This document shows positions 11,051 to 20,321 of a stretch of DNA of 64,000 nt, in pieces. Numbering within the stretch: position 1 is the stretch's first letter; each line of letters begins with the position of its first letter. Source of the stretch: Elephas maximus indicus (Eukaryota > Chordata > Mammalia > Proboscidea > Elephantidae); assembly GCF_024166365.1 (NCBI RefSeq), contig NC_064836.1, forward strand, positions 36,624,833 through 36,688,832, written 5' to 3'. Below the pieces are notes generated by a model. It had not been told where the DNA came from and ran no database searches. It was given only the letters and a program-made list of their open reading frames with translations. The translations under genes and the position numbers were made by a program.

Positions 11051-11563
11051 TTTTGCCACCTGCCATAAAGCCAATACTGAGACAGGGGTAAGGTAACAAG
11101 CAACAGGGCTTCATTGTATACCGGCATATGAGAGACAGAGGAATGGGCTCCACCAAAGCCTGTCTGTCTGCTGGAGACTGACTGGAGGGTTTTATAGGGT
11201 TAGAGCTTAGGCTTGAAGAATCTGGAGAATGGCAGTTCCCCTTTGAGTGGGCTTGTTGACCTTCTGTGCGTATTCTTAGAGGTCCTTTGATGCCATCCTG
11301 CTTTTGGTCATAAGATGGGCCCCCATTTTCTAGTTGTCTCATCCCAGATCTTATTGATAGCTGTTCTGCTTCTCCAAGAGGAACACAGGTTAATTTTAAA
11401 CCTCGTAGAATCATGGAGAAGGGGAGAGGGAAGGGAGGAAAAAAACTGCAAATCACAAAATCACCAGGGTATGTAAAAGCTAACTACGCAAGCCATGTAG
11501 AAACAATGTTACAGCACCCAGGATGTTAGACCCCTATAATCTCTTTCTCATTCTGTCCTTTCA
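11051..11563 (-). mobile_element. Probable solo LTR of a class I-like ERV
   Basis: About 510 bp of non-RTE sequence splits an RTE copy. On the minus strand it begins TGAAAGGACAG, has a TATAAAA box (plus-strand 11190-11196) and an AATGAA element (11110-11115) resembling a degraded poly(A) signal, then 'CCCTGTTGCTTGTTACC'. This order of TATA, then poly(A) signal, then a short U5-like end fits an LTR. RTE sequence suggests 'cttc' or 'cttct' is duplicated at both ends, but the left edge has extra T residues. The 186-codon frame across it is incidental. No viral genes are present. Confidence 0.55.
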
Positions 11564-11878
11564 CTTCTCCAAGGACTGGTCCCTTCTATAATATGGCCAA
11601 AGTATGCAAGACAAAGCCTCACTGTCCTTGCTTCTAAGGAGAGTTCTGGCTGTACTTCTTCCAAGACAAATTTATTAATTCTTCTGGCAGTCCATGGTAT
11701 AATCAATATTCTTCATCAACACCATAATTCAAATGCATCAATTATTTTTCAGTCTTCCTTATTCACTGTCCAGCTTTCACATGCATGGCTTGGACTAGGT
11801 GCACCATAGTGCTCAAGGTGACATCTTGGCATTTTTAAAATGAGCCCTTTTGCAGCATATTTGCTCCAGTGCAATACA
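11564..11878 (-). mobile_element. RTE/BovB-type LINE, continued
   Basis: It resumes with 'cttctccaaggactggtccc' and runs through 'ttcttctggcagtccatggt' and 'ttattcactgtccagctttc' to 'ttgctccagtgcaatacaat', where orientation switches. Confidence 0.88.
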
Positions 11879-11995
11879 ATTGAAAGTTGTCAATGATTTC
11901 TTTTTATTTGGATCCACAATCTACGCCCATGGAAGCAACCGTCAGGAAATCAAATGAAGTATTGCATTGGGGAAATCTGCTGCAGAAGACCTATC
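11879..11995 (+). mobile_element. Inverted 5' segment of the same RTE copy
   Basis: 'aaagttgtcaatgatttctt' ... 'ttggatccacaatctacgcc' ... 'aaatctgctgcagaagacct' is RTE coding sequence in the sense orientation, directly abutting the antisense part. It comes from just upstream of, and slightly overlaps, the point where the antisense piece starts. That geometry fits a 5' inversion during reverse transcription (twin priming); two separate insertions are the alternative. Confidence 0.7.
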
Positions 11996-12667
11996 TCTCC
12001 TACATTCATAAAATGAAGCCTATATGCCAACCCTCCTCTGGAGGCTTCCATGATTTTCCCATAGATGAGTGATGTTTCACTTCTGTGAGCTCTCACAGTA
12101 TCTGGAGGGTATGTCCTTGTTAATTTGTGTACCGTGTTATATTAGTGTTAATTGTGTACATGAACTATCTTACCTGGCCAATGATAAGTACTCAGTATAT
12201 GGTTATTGATTTTTCATTTACTATGTTTCAAGTTCATTGAAGGCATATAATTTATTGACCTACCCTATTTTTATAGCCTAGTACATGCTTATTGAAATAA
12301 CATGTAGAGAAACAATGTCAAAAGAGTTTAAGTCAAAAGAATATGAGTAAGAGATCGTTTGGAATCTCTGATCCTCTATGGACTTCTTGGTCTGAATCTT
12401 AATATGAAGTGGTGGTTTCTCTCTGCCTCCCTGCTAAGGATTCTGTAAAGTTTAGCTACAGAGAAAAATTGCTAGAAAACGGATTGACTTTCACTGTCTA
12501 TGAACATTGATCTAAGCCTGGGATATACACACATACACAGGTCCTAGACCTACGGTTCAGAGGTTAGATTTATACTATGGGAAGAAGAGATACTACTTTA
12601 TCCCCAGCCTGTGGACAAACTCTTTCTCCCTCCAAGTCCATGCAGGGTTTTTAAAATATTTATTGTT
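11996..12667. other. Unique sequence
   Basis: About 670 bp with no recognised gene or repeat. Confidence 0.5.
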
Positions 12668-12750
12668 GCTTCCCATCCATTACCCATTGCAGTTGAGTTG
12701 ATTCTGGCTCATAGAGACCCTATAGTACTGAATACAGCTGCCCCATAGGG
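12668..12750 (-). mobile_element. Afro SINE split by L1, 3' half
   Basis: 'cattgcagttgagttgattc' ... 'aatacagctgccccataggg' is the 3' half of an antisense Afro SINE. The other half lies at 20322-20417, beyond the L1, and both halves share 'ccccatagggttttt'. Confidence 0.9.
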
Positions 12751-12755
12751 TTTTT
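12741..12755. repeat. L1 target-site duplication, left copy
   Basis: 'ccccatagggttttt'. It overlaps the first bases of the poly-T that represents the L1 A-tail. It is identical to 20322-20336. Confidence 0.85.
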
Positions 12756-12767
12756 TTTTTTTTTTTT

Positions 12768-12966
12768 CAAATGTATGAACCCCATTGTCATCAAGTTGAC
12801 TCTGACACACAGTGACCCTATAGGACAGTGTAGAACTACCCCATAGGGTTTCCGAGGCTGTAATCTTTATGCAAGCAGACTGCCACATCTTTCTCTCACA
12901 GAGTGGTCAAATTGCTGACCTTTCGATTCATTGCTGAGCACTTAACCACTGTGTCACAGAGCTCCT
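12768..12966 (-). mobile_element. Afro SINE inside the L1 3' transduction
   Basis: An antisense SINE: 'tcatcaagttgactctgaca', 'accccatagggtttccgagg', 'actgccacatctttctctca', head 'gagcacttaaccactgtgtc'. It lies between the two A-tails of the L1, so it was probably carried along from the parent locus. Confidence 0.85.
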
Positions 12967-13060
12967 TTTATCAGATATATAGTTACCAAATATTTTTTCT
13001 CATTCTATAGGTTATCTGTTTACTTTCTTGGTAAAGTTCTTTTGTGCACAAAATTTGCGA
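12967..13060 (-). mobile_element. Old L1 ORF2 fragment inside the transduced segment
   Basis: Its reverse complement reads 'aagaaagtaaacagataacc' and 'tatagaatgagaaaaaatat', a diverged stretch of mammalian L1 ORF2. It directly abuts the L1 internal A-tail and is not part of the young L1's own 3'UTR. It is probably the parent locus's flank. Confidence 0.7.
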
Positions 13061-13070
13061 TTTTTTTTTT

Positions 13071-14051
13071 AATAACTTTTATTAAGCTTCAAGTGAACGT
13101 TTACAAATCCAATCAGTCTGTCACATATAAGTTTACATACATCTCACTCCCTACTCCCACTTGCTCTCCCCCTCTTGAGTCAGTCCTTTCTTGACAATTT
13201 TGCCAGCTTCCCTCTCTCTCTATCCTCCCATCCCCCCTCCAGACAAGAGTTGCCAACACAATCTCAAGTGTCCACCTGATATAATTAGCTCACTCTTCAT
13301 CAGCGTCTCTCTCCCACCCGCTGACCAGTCCCTTTCATTTCTGATGAGTTGTCTTCAGGGATGGTTCCTGTCCTGTGTCAACTGAAGGTCTGGGGAGCAT
13401 GGCCGCCGGGATTCCTCCAGTCTCAGTCAGACCATTAAGTTTGGTCTTTTTATGAGAATTTGGGGTCTGTATCCCACTGATCTCCTGCTCCCTCAGGGGT
13501 CCTCTGCTGTGCTCCCTGTCAGGGCAGTCATCGATTGTGGCCGGGCACCAACTAGTTCTTCTGGTCTCAGGATGATGTAGGTCTCTGGTTCACGTGGCCC
13601 TTTCTGTCTCTTGGGCTCTTAGTTATCGTGTGACCTTGGTGTTCTTCATTTTCCTTTGCTCCAGGTGGGTTGAGACCAATTGCTGCATCTTAGATGGCCG
13701 CTTGTTAGCATTTAAGACCCCAGATGCCACATTTCAAAGTGGGATGCAGAATGATTTCATAATAGAATTATTTTGCCAATTGACTTAGAAGTCCCCGCAA
13801 ACCATGTTCCCCAGACCCCCGCGCTTGCTCCGCTGACCTTTGAAGCATTCATTTTATCCCGGAAACTTCTTTGCTTTTGGTCCAGTCCAATTGAGCTGAC
13901 CTTCCATGTATTGAGTGTTGTCTTTCCCTTCACCTAAAGCAGTTCTTATCTACTGATTAATCAATAAAAAACCCTCTCCCACCCTCCCTCCCTCCCCTCC
14001 TCGTAACCACAAAAGTATGTGTTCTTCTCAGGTTTACTATTTCTCAAGATC
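13071..14051 (-). other. L1 3'UTR
   Basis: A 981-bp non-coding segment from the ORF2 stop to the A-tail. The poly(A) signal AATAAA lies at plus-strand 13078-13083, 7 nt before the tail. The same 3'UTR, more diverged, occurs at 42681-44530, where an RTE interrupts it. Confidence 0.88.
13972..14003 (-). promoter_or_regulatory. G-rich polypurine tract in L1 3'UTR
   Basis: The plus strand is C-rich ('accctccctccctcccctcc'), so the L1 sense strand has at least four G-runs of three or more with one- to two-base loops, a G-quadruplex-capable pattern. It sits 40-80 nt after the ORF2 stop. The older L1 has a matching tract at about 44440-44472. Confidence 0.75.
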
Positions 14052-17000
14052 TTATAATAGTGGTCTTATACAATATTTGTCCTTTTGCCTCTGACTCATT
14101 TCGCTCAGCATAATGCCTTCCAGGTTCCTCCATGTTATGAAATGTTTCAGAGATTCGTCACTGTTCTTTATCGATGCGTAGTATTCCATTGTGTGAATAT
14201 ACCACAATTTATTTACCCATTCATCCGTTGATGGACACCTTGGTTGCTTCCAACTTTTTGCTATTGTAAACAGAGCTGCAATAAACATGGGTGTGCATGT
14301 ATCTGTTTGTATGAAGGCTCTTGTATCTCTAGGGTATATTCCTAGGAGTGGGATTTCTGGGTTGTATGGTAGTTCTATTTCTAACTGTTTAAGATAACGC
14401 CAGATAGATTTCCAAAGTGGTTGTACCATTTTACATTCCCACCAGCAGTGTATGAGAGTTCCAATCTCTCCGCAGCCTCTCCAACATTTATTATTTTGTG
14501 TTTTTTGGATTAATGCCAGCCTTGCTGGTGTGAGATGGAATCTCATCGTAGTTTTAATTTGCATTTCTCTAATGGCTAATGATCGAGAGCATTTTCTCAT
14601 GTATCTGTTGGCTGCCTGAATATCTTCTTTAGTGAAATGTGTGTTCATATCCTTTGCCCACTTCTTGATTGGGTTGTTTGTCTTTTTGTGGTTGAGTTTT
14701 GACAGAATCATGTAGATTTTAGAGATCAGGCGCTGGTTGGAGATGTCATAGCTGAAAATTCTTTCCCAGTCTGTAGGTGGTCTTTTTACTCTTTTGGAGA
14801 AGTCTTTAGATGAGCATAGGTGTTTGATTTTTAGGAGCTCCCAGTTATCGGGATTCTCTTCATCATTTTTGGTAATGTTTTGTATTCTGTTTATACCTTG
14901 TATTAGGGCTCCTAGGGTTGTCCCAATTTTTTCTTCCATGATCTTTATCGTTTTAGTTTTTATGTTTAGGTCTTTGATCCACTTGGAGTTAGTTTTTGTG
15001 CATGGTGTGAGGTATGGGTCCTGTTTCATTTTTTTGCAAAGGGATATCCAGTTATGCCAACACCATTTGTTAAAAAGGCTATCTTTTCCCCAGTTAATTG
15101 ACACTGGTCCTTTGTCAAATATCAGCTGCTCATACGTGGATGGATCTATGTCTGGGTTCTCAATTCTGTTCCATTGGTCTATGTGTCTGTTGTTGTACCA
15201 ATACCAGGCTGTTTTGACTACTGTGGCTGTATAATAGGTTCTGAAGTCAGGTAAGGTGAGGCCTCCCACTTTCTTCTTCTTTTTCAGTAGTGCTTTGCTT
15301 ATCCGGGGGTTCTTTCCCTTCCATATGAAATAGATGGCTTTTGGTAGAATAGACATTTTTACTATGTTAAGTCTTCCTATCCATGAGCAGGGTATGTTTT
15401 TCCACTTAAGTATGTCCTTTTGAATTTCTTGTAGTAGAGCTTTGTAGTTTTCTTTGTATAGGTCTTTTACATCCTTGGTAAGATTTATTCCTAAGTATCT
15501 TATCTTCTTGGGGGCTACTGTGAATGGTATTGATTTGGTTATTTCCTCTTCAGTGTTCTTTTTGTTGATGTAGAGGAATCCAAGTGATTTTTGTATGTTT
15601 ATTTTATAACCTGACACTCTGCCAAACTCTTCTATTAGTTTCAGTAGTTTTCTGGAGGACTCCTTAGGGTTTTCTGTGTATATAATCATGTCATCTGCAA
15701 ATAGTGATAACTTTACTTCTTCCTTGCCAATCCGGATACCTTTTATTTCTTTGTCTAGCCTAATTCCCCTGGCTAAGACTTCCAACACGATGTTGAATAA
15801 GAGCGGTGATAAAGGGCATCCTTGTCTGGTTCCCGTTCTCAAGGGAAATGTTTTCAGGTTCTCTCCATTTAGAGTGATATTGGCTGTTGGCTTTGCATAG
15901 ATGCCCTTTATTATGTTGAGGAATTTTCCTTCAATTCCTATTTTGGTAAGAGTTTTTATCATAAATGGGTGTTGGACTTTGTCAAAAGCCTTTTCTGCAT
16001 CAATTGATAAGATCATGTGGTTTTTGTCTTTTGTTTTATTTATGTGATGGATTACATTAATGGTTTTTCTGATATTAAACCAGCCTTGCATACCTGGTAT
16101 AAATCCCACTTGATCAGGGTGAATTATTTTTTTTGATGTGTTGTTGGATTCTATTGGCTAGAATTTTGTTGAGGATTTTTGCATCAATGTTCATGAGGGA
16201 TATAGGTCTATAATTTTCTTTTTTTGTAATGTCTTTACCTGGTTTTGGTATCAGGGAGATGGTGGCTTCATAGAATGAGTTGGATAGTATTCTGTCATTT
16301 TCTATGCTTTGGAATACCTTTAGTAGTAGTGGTGTTAACTCTTCTCTGAAGGTTTGGTAGAACTCTGCAGTGAAGCCGTCTGGGCCAGGGCTTTTTTTTG
16401 TTGGGAGTTTTTTGATTACCTTTTCAATCTCTTTTTTTGTTATGGGTCTATTTAGTTGTTCTACTTCTGAATGTGTTAGTTTAGGTAGGTAGTGTTTTTC
16501 CAGGAATTCATCCATTTCTTCTAGGTTTTCAAATTTGTTAGAGTACAATTTTTCATAATAATCTGAAATGATTCTTTTCATTTCATTTGGTTCTGTTGTG
16601 ATGTGGTCCTTCTCATTTCTTATTCGGGTTATTTGTTTCCTTTCCTGTAGTTCTTTAGTCAGTCTAGCCAATGGTTTATCAATTTTGTTAATTTTTTCAA
16701 AGAACCAGCTTTTGGCTTTGTTAATTCTTTCAATTGTTTTTCTGTTCTCTAATTCATTTAGTTCAGCTCTAATTTTTATTATTTGTTTTCTTCTGGTGCC
16801 TGATGGATTCTTTTGTTGCTCACTTTCTATTTGTTCAAGTTGTAGGGACAGTTCTCTGATTTTGGCTCTTTCTTCTTTTTGTATGTGTGCATTTATTGAT
16901 ATAAATTGGCCTCTGAGCACTGCTTTTGCTGTGTCCCAGAGGTTTTGATAGGAAGTATTTTCATTCTCGTTGCTTTCTATGAATTTCCTTATTCCCTCCT

Positions 17001-17799
17001 TGATGTCTTCTATAACCCAGTCTTTTTTCAGAAGGGTGTTGTTCGTTTTCCAAGTATTTGATTTCTTTTCCCTAGTTTTTCTGTTATTGATCTCTAGTTT
17101 TATTGCCTTGTGGTCTGAGAAGATGCTTTGTAATATTTCGATGTTTTGGATTCTGCAAAGGTTTGTTTTATGACCTAATATGTGGTCTATTCTAGAGAAT
17201 GTTCCATGTGCGCTAGAAAAAAAAGTATATTTTGCAGCAGTTGGGTGGAGAGTTCTGTATAAGTCAATGAGGTCAAGTTGGTTGATTGTTGTAATTAGAT
17301 CTTCCGTGTCTCTGTTGAGCTTCTTACTGGATGTCCTGTCCTTCTCCAAAAGTGGTGTGTTGAAGTCTCCTACTATAATTGTGGAGGTATCTATGTCGCT
17401 TTTCAATTCTGTTAAAATTTGATTTATGTATCTTGCAGCCCTGTCATTGGGTGCATAAATATTTAATATGGTTATGTCTTCCTGATCAATTATCCCTTTT
17501 ATCATTATATAGTGTCCTTCTTTATCCTTTGTGGTGGATTTAAGTCTAAAGTCTATTTTGTCAGAAATTAATATTGCTACTCCTCTTCTTTTTTGCTTAT
17601 TGTTTGCTTGATATACTTTCTTCCATCCTTTGAGTTTTAGTTTGTTTGTGTCTCTAAGTCTAAGGTGTGTCTCTTGTAGGCAGCATATAGATGGATCGTG
17701 TTTCTTTATCCAGTCTGTGACTCTCTGTCTCTTTATTGGTGCATTTAGTCCATTTACATTCAGGGTAATTATAGATAAATAAGTTTTTAGTGCTGTCAT
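14052..17799 (-). pseudogene. ORF2: L1 ORF2 (endonuclease-reverse transcriptase), one frameshift
   Basis: ORF2p nicks target DNA and reverse-transcribes L1 RNA. The first frame (17799-16114, 561 codons) holds the APE-like endonuclease with N14, E43, 'VGDFNT' (D145, N147) and 'SDH' (228-230). The second (16109-14052) holds the reverse transcriptase with '[11 protein letters not shown]', 'FADD' (residues 137-140 of that frame) and, near its end, the zinc-knuckle-like '[18 protein letters not shown]'. The frames join at an A8 run (16127-16134), where seven A would keep the frame; the early stop is 16116-16114. Apart from this the span is 3,748 nt, one base over 1,249 codons, and no other stop is seen. 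The start ATG overlaps the stop of the small frame upstream. The element is presumably immobile by itself unless the slip is a sequencing or assembly error. Confidence 0.93.
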
Positions 17800-18074
17800 T
17801 TTGATGCTTTTTCATGTGTGTTGTTGACAATTTCATTTTTCCACATACTTTTTTGTGCTGAGGCGTTTTTCTTAGTAAATTGTGAGATCCTCATTTTCAT
17901 AGTGCTTGACTTTATGTTAGTTGAGTCGTTACGTTTTTCTTGGTTTTTATCTTGAGTTATAGAGTTGTTATACCTTTTTGTGGTTACCTTCTTATTTACC
18001 CCTATTTTTCTAAGTAAAAACCTAACTTGTATTGTTCTATATCGCCTTGTATCACTCTCCATATGGCAGTTCAA
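17796..18074 (-). CDS. Small frame in L1 ORF1-ORF2 spacer (92 codons)
   Basis: It begins [19 protein letters not shown] and ends NNTHEKASK. It is rich in Lys, Asn, Ser and Thr, with no recognised domain. Its TGA overlaps the ORF2 ATG as ATGA (17799-17796), a layout that could favour termination-reinitiation. It may be chance openness of an A-rich spacer; the sequence alone cannot say. I know of no named L1 protein that it matches. Confidence 0.3.
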   Translation of the reverse strand: MNCHMESDTRRYRTIQVRFLLRKIGVNKKVTTKRYNNSITQDKNQEKRNDSTNIKSSTMKMRISQFTKKNASAQKSMWKNEIVNNTHEKASK

Positions 18075-18256
18075 TGCCTCCTGTATTTAGTCCCTCTTTT
18101 TGATTATTGTGATCTTTTACCTATTGACTTCCATGATTCCCTGTTATGTGTATTTTTTTTTAATTAATCTTAATTTGTTTGCTTTTGTGATTTCCCTATT
18201 TGAGTTGATATCAGGATGTTCTGTTTTGTGACCTTGTGTTGTGCTGATATCTGATA

Positions 18257-19276
18257 TTATTGGTTCTCTGACCAAACAATATCCTTTAGTATTTCTTGTA
18301 GCTTTGGTTTGGTTTTTGCAAATTCTCTAAACTTGTGTTTGTCTGTAAATATCTTAATTTCGCCTTCATATTTCAGAGAGAGTTTTGCTGGATATATGAT
18401 CCTTGGCTGGCAGTTTTTCTCCTTCAGTGTTCTGTATATGTCGTCCCATTCCCTTCTTGCCTGCATGGTTTCTGCTGAGTAGTCTGAACTTATTCTTATT
18501 GATTCTCCCTTGAAGGAAACCTTTCTTTTCTCCCTGGCTGCTTTTAAAATTTTCTGTTTATCTTTGGTTTTGGTGAGTTTGATGATAATATGTCCTGGTG
18601 TTTTTCTTTTTGGATCAATCTTAAATGGGGTTCGATGAGCATCTTGGATAGATATCCTTTCGTCTTTCATGATGTCAGGGAAGTTTTCTGTCAGGAGTTC
18701 TTCAACTATTTTCTCTGTGTTTTCTGTCCCCCCTCCCTGTTCTGGGACTCCAATCACCCGCAGGTTATCCTTCTTGATAGAGTCCCACATAATTCTTAGG
18801 GTTTCTTCATTTTTTTTAATTCTTTTATTTGATTTTTTTTCAGCTATGTTGGTGTCGATTCCCTGGTCCTCCAGATGTCCCAGTCTGCATTCTAATTGCT
18901 CGAGTCTGCTCCTCTGACTTCCTAGTGCGTTGTCTAATTCTGTTATTTTATTGTTAATCTTTTGGATTTCTACATGTTGTCTCTCTATGGATTCTTGCAA
19001 CTTATTAATTTTTCCACTATGTTCTTGAATAATCTTTCTGAGTTCTTCAACAGTTTTATCAGTGTGTTCCTTGGCTTTTTCTGCAGTTATCCTAATTTCA
19101 TTTGTGATATCATTAAGCATTCTGTAAATTAGTTTTTTATATTCTGTATCTGATAATTCCAAGATTGTATCTTCATTTGGGAAAGATTTTGATTCTTTTG
19201 TTTGGGGGGTTGGAGAAGCTGTCATGGTCTGCTTCTTTAAGTGGTTTGATATGGATTGTTGTCTCCGAGCCATCAC
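18257..19276 (-). CDS. ORF1: L1 ORF1 protein, intact
   Basis: A 339-residue RNA-binding chaperone that trimerises and coats L1 RNA in cytoplasmic RNPs. Residues 1-40 are a basic, Ser/Thr-rich leader; residues about 45-150 are a Glu/Lys/Leu-rich coiled coil with heptads ('LEQLECRLGHLED' 125-137). An RRM-like domain starts at 'NLRVIGVPE' (171-179) with 'IIIKLTKTKDKQKIL' (231-245). The C-terminal domain runs about 255-335 ('YSAETMQARREWDDIY' 266-281, 'LKYEGEIKIF' 301-310). Length matches mammalian ORF1p (about 340). Start: ATG at 19276; a second ATG follows at once, and the frame has no better upstream start. No frame-breaking change is seen, which suggests a young copy. Confidence 0.95.
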   Translation of the reverse strand: MMARRQQSISNHLKKQTMTASPTPQTKESKSFPNEDTILELSDTEYKKLIYRMLNDITNEIRITAEKAKEHTDKTVEELRKIIQEHSGKINKLQESIERQHVEIQKINNKITELDNALGSQRSRLEQLECRLGHLEDQGIDTNIAEKKSNKRIKKNEETLRIMWDSIKKDNLRVIGVPEQGGGTENTEKIVEELLTENFPDIMKDERISIQDAHRTPFKIDPKRKTPGHIIIKLTKTKDKQKILKAAREKRKVSFKGESIRISSDYSAETMQARREWDDIYRTLKEKNCQPRIIYPAKLSLKYEGEIKIFTDKHKFREFAKTKPKLQEILKDIVWSENQ

Positions 19277-19625
19277 TGGGAAACTAGTTTTTCCAGAAAA
19301 TCCGCTAAAAAAAAAAATGCAGTCAGATCCCTATCAGAGTTCTCCCTCTGGCTCAGGCTATTCAGATGTTAATGAAGCCGCCTGGGGAGGGTGGGGGAGG
19401 GAACAGAGAGATAGGAGAGTAGCACCTCAGAATATAGTCAGAGTTGCTTGTCTTGCTTGGAATGACTATTATATCTGAGACTCCCTCGGGACGCGTCGCC
19501 TATGTGTGCTGGCTGTGTGGAGATTGCCCCCGGGGGGTCTGGCCCGCTGGAGTCATGGTCAGATCCTCCGCTTCCAGCCCCACGCCCAGCGTCAAGGCTC
19601 CCCTACTGGGACGGTGCACTCTCGA

Positions 19626-20130
19626 CTCCAAAATCAGTCGCTGCCTCCCAGGGACTTCTCGTCCCTCCAGCCGCGTGGCCGTGCCGTCCCCAAGAACCAG
19701 TTGGGCCTCCTCCCGGGATTAGTTCAGATGGGTGGAGCAGGTCCCTGTGCTTGTGCCACGACCCAGTGTCCCGGCTGGGACGCTGTTCTCCCTGCTCCAA
19801 TACCAGTCGCTGCCTCCCAGGGACTTCTCCTACTGGCTGCGTCCCACGCCGCCCGGGCGACCTGGCTTGTCCCCTTCCCGGGGTTAGTTCAGGGGGGTGG
19901 AGCAACTCTCCGTGTTTATGCCGTACCTGCGTCCAGTCTAAATCCCTGCGGGACGGTTCCCCGGCTCGGACGCTGCTCTTTCTGCTCCAAGACCAGTCAC
20001 TGCCTCCCGGGGACTTCTCCTACCGGCTGCGTCCCACGCCGCCCGTGGAACCGGCTGGTCCCCCTCCCGGGGTTAGTTCAGGGGGGTGGAGCCGCTCTCT
20101 GTGCTTGTGCCGTACCTGACTGGTACGCTG
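19626..20130 (-). repeat. Tandem monomers in L1 5'UTR
   Basis: Successive units start at 'ctccaaaatcagtcgctgcc' (19626), 'ctccaataccagtcgctgcc' (19796) and 'ctccaagaccagtcactgcc' (19985), with 'gggacttctc' at 19651, 19820 and 20010 and 'ttagttcag' at 19719, 19884 and 20073. Periods are about 170 and 189 bp. A degraded trace ('acaatcgctgcttccccgta') follows near 20147. Confidence 0.88.
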
Positions 20131-20297
20131 GCTCCAGGCTCTGGAAACAATCGCTGCTTCCCCGTATTAGTTCGTTCTCCGTCTCTAAATCTGTGTTTGT
20201 TGTTCAGGGTTCGTAGATTGTTATGTATGTGATCGATTCACTTGTTTTTCCGTGTCTTTGTTGTAAGAGGGATCCGAGGTAGCGTCTGCCTAGTCCG

Positions 20298-20306
20298 CCA
20301 TCTTGG
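20298..20306 (-). promoter_or_regulatory. YY1-type site at L1 5' end
   Basis: CCATCTTGG on the plus strand (CCAAGATGG in L1 sense), within 20 nt of the 5' terminus. In human L1 a YY1 site at the same place directs accurate transcription initiation. Confidence 0.75.
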
Positions 20307-20321
20307 CTCCGCCCCCAAAAA

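Larger units (their letters stand above)
12751..20316 (-). mobile_element. Full-length L1 with probable 3' transduction
   Basis: A 7.57-kb minus-strand L1 unit. Order in sense: 5' terminus GGGGGCGGAGCCAAGATGG (20316), CpG-rich 5'UTR, ORF1 (19276-18257), spacer, ORF2 (17799-14052), 3'UTR (14051-13071), A10 tail (13070-13061), foreign segment (13060-12768), second A17 tail (12767-12751). The same Afro SINE lies on both sides, and the duplication 'ccccatagggttttt' occurs at 12741-12755 and 20322-20336. In L1 orientation the duplication begins AAAAA, as expected after cutting at a TTTT/A endonuclease site. Between the 5' terminus and the right duplication are five A residues (20317-20321). Confidence 0.93.
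19277..20316 (-). promoter_or_regulatory. L1 5'UTR / internal promoter, CpG-rich
   Basis: A 1,040-bp leader with the highest GC and CpG density in the window. It contains tandem monomers (19626-20130), and its 5' terminus carries a YY1-type site. By analogy with other L1s this is the internal RNA polymerase II promoter and a CpG-methylation target. A 236-codon antisense frame lies on the plus strand at 19506-20216. Confidence 0.88.

Noticed and set aside
10896-11456. 186-codon minus-strand open frame
   Set aside because: It runs across an RTE piece and a probable LTR; the product has no coherent domain and the frame is fortuitous.
14794-15234. 146-codon plus-strand frame
   Set aside because: It is the antisense shadow of L1 ORF2.
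19502-20119. 205-codon plus-strand frame as a host gene exon
   Set aside because: It lies wholly in the L1 5'UTR, and its repeats mirror the DNA monomers in a GC-rich, stop-poor context.
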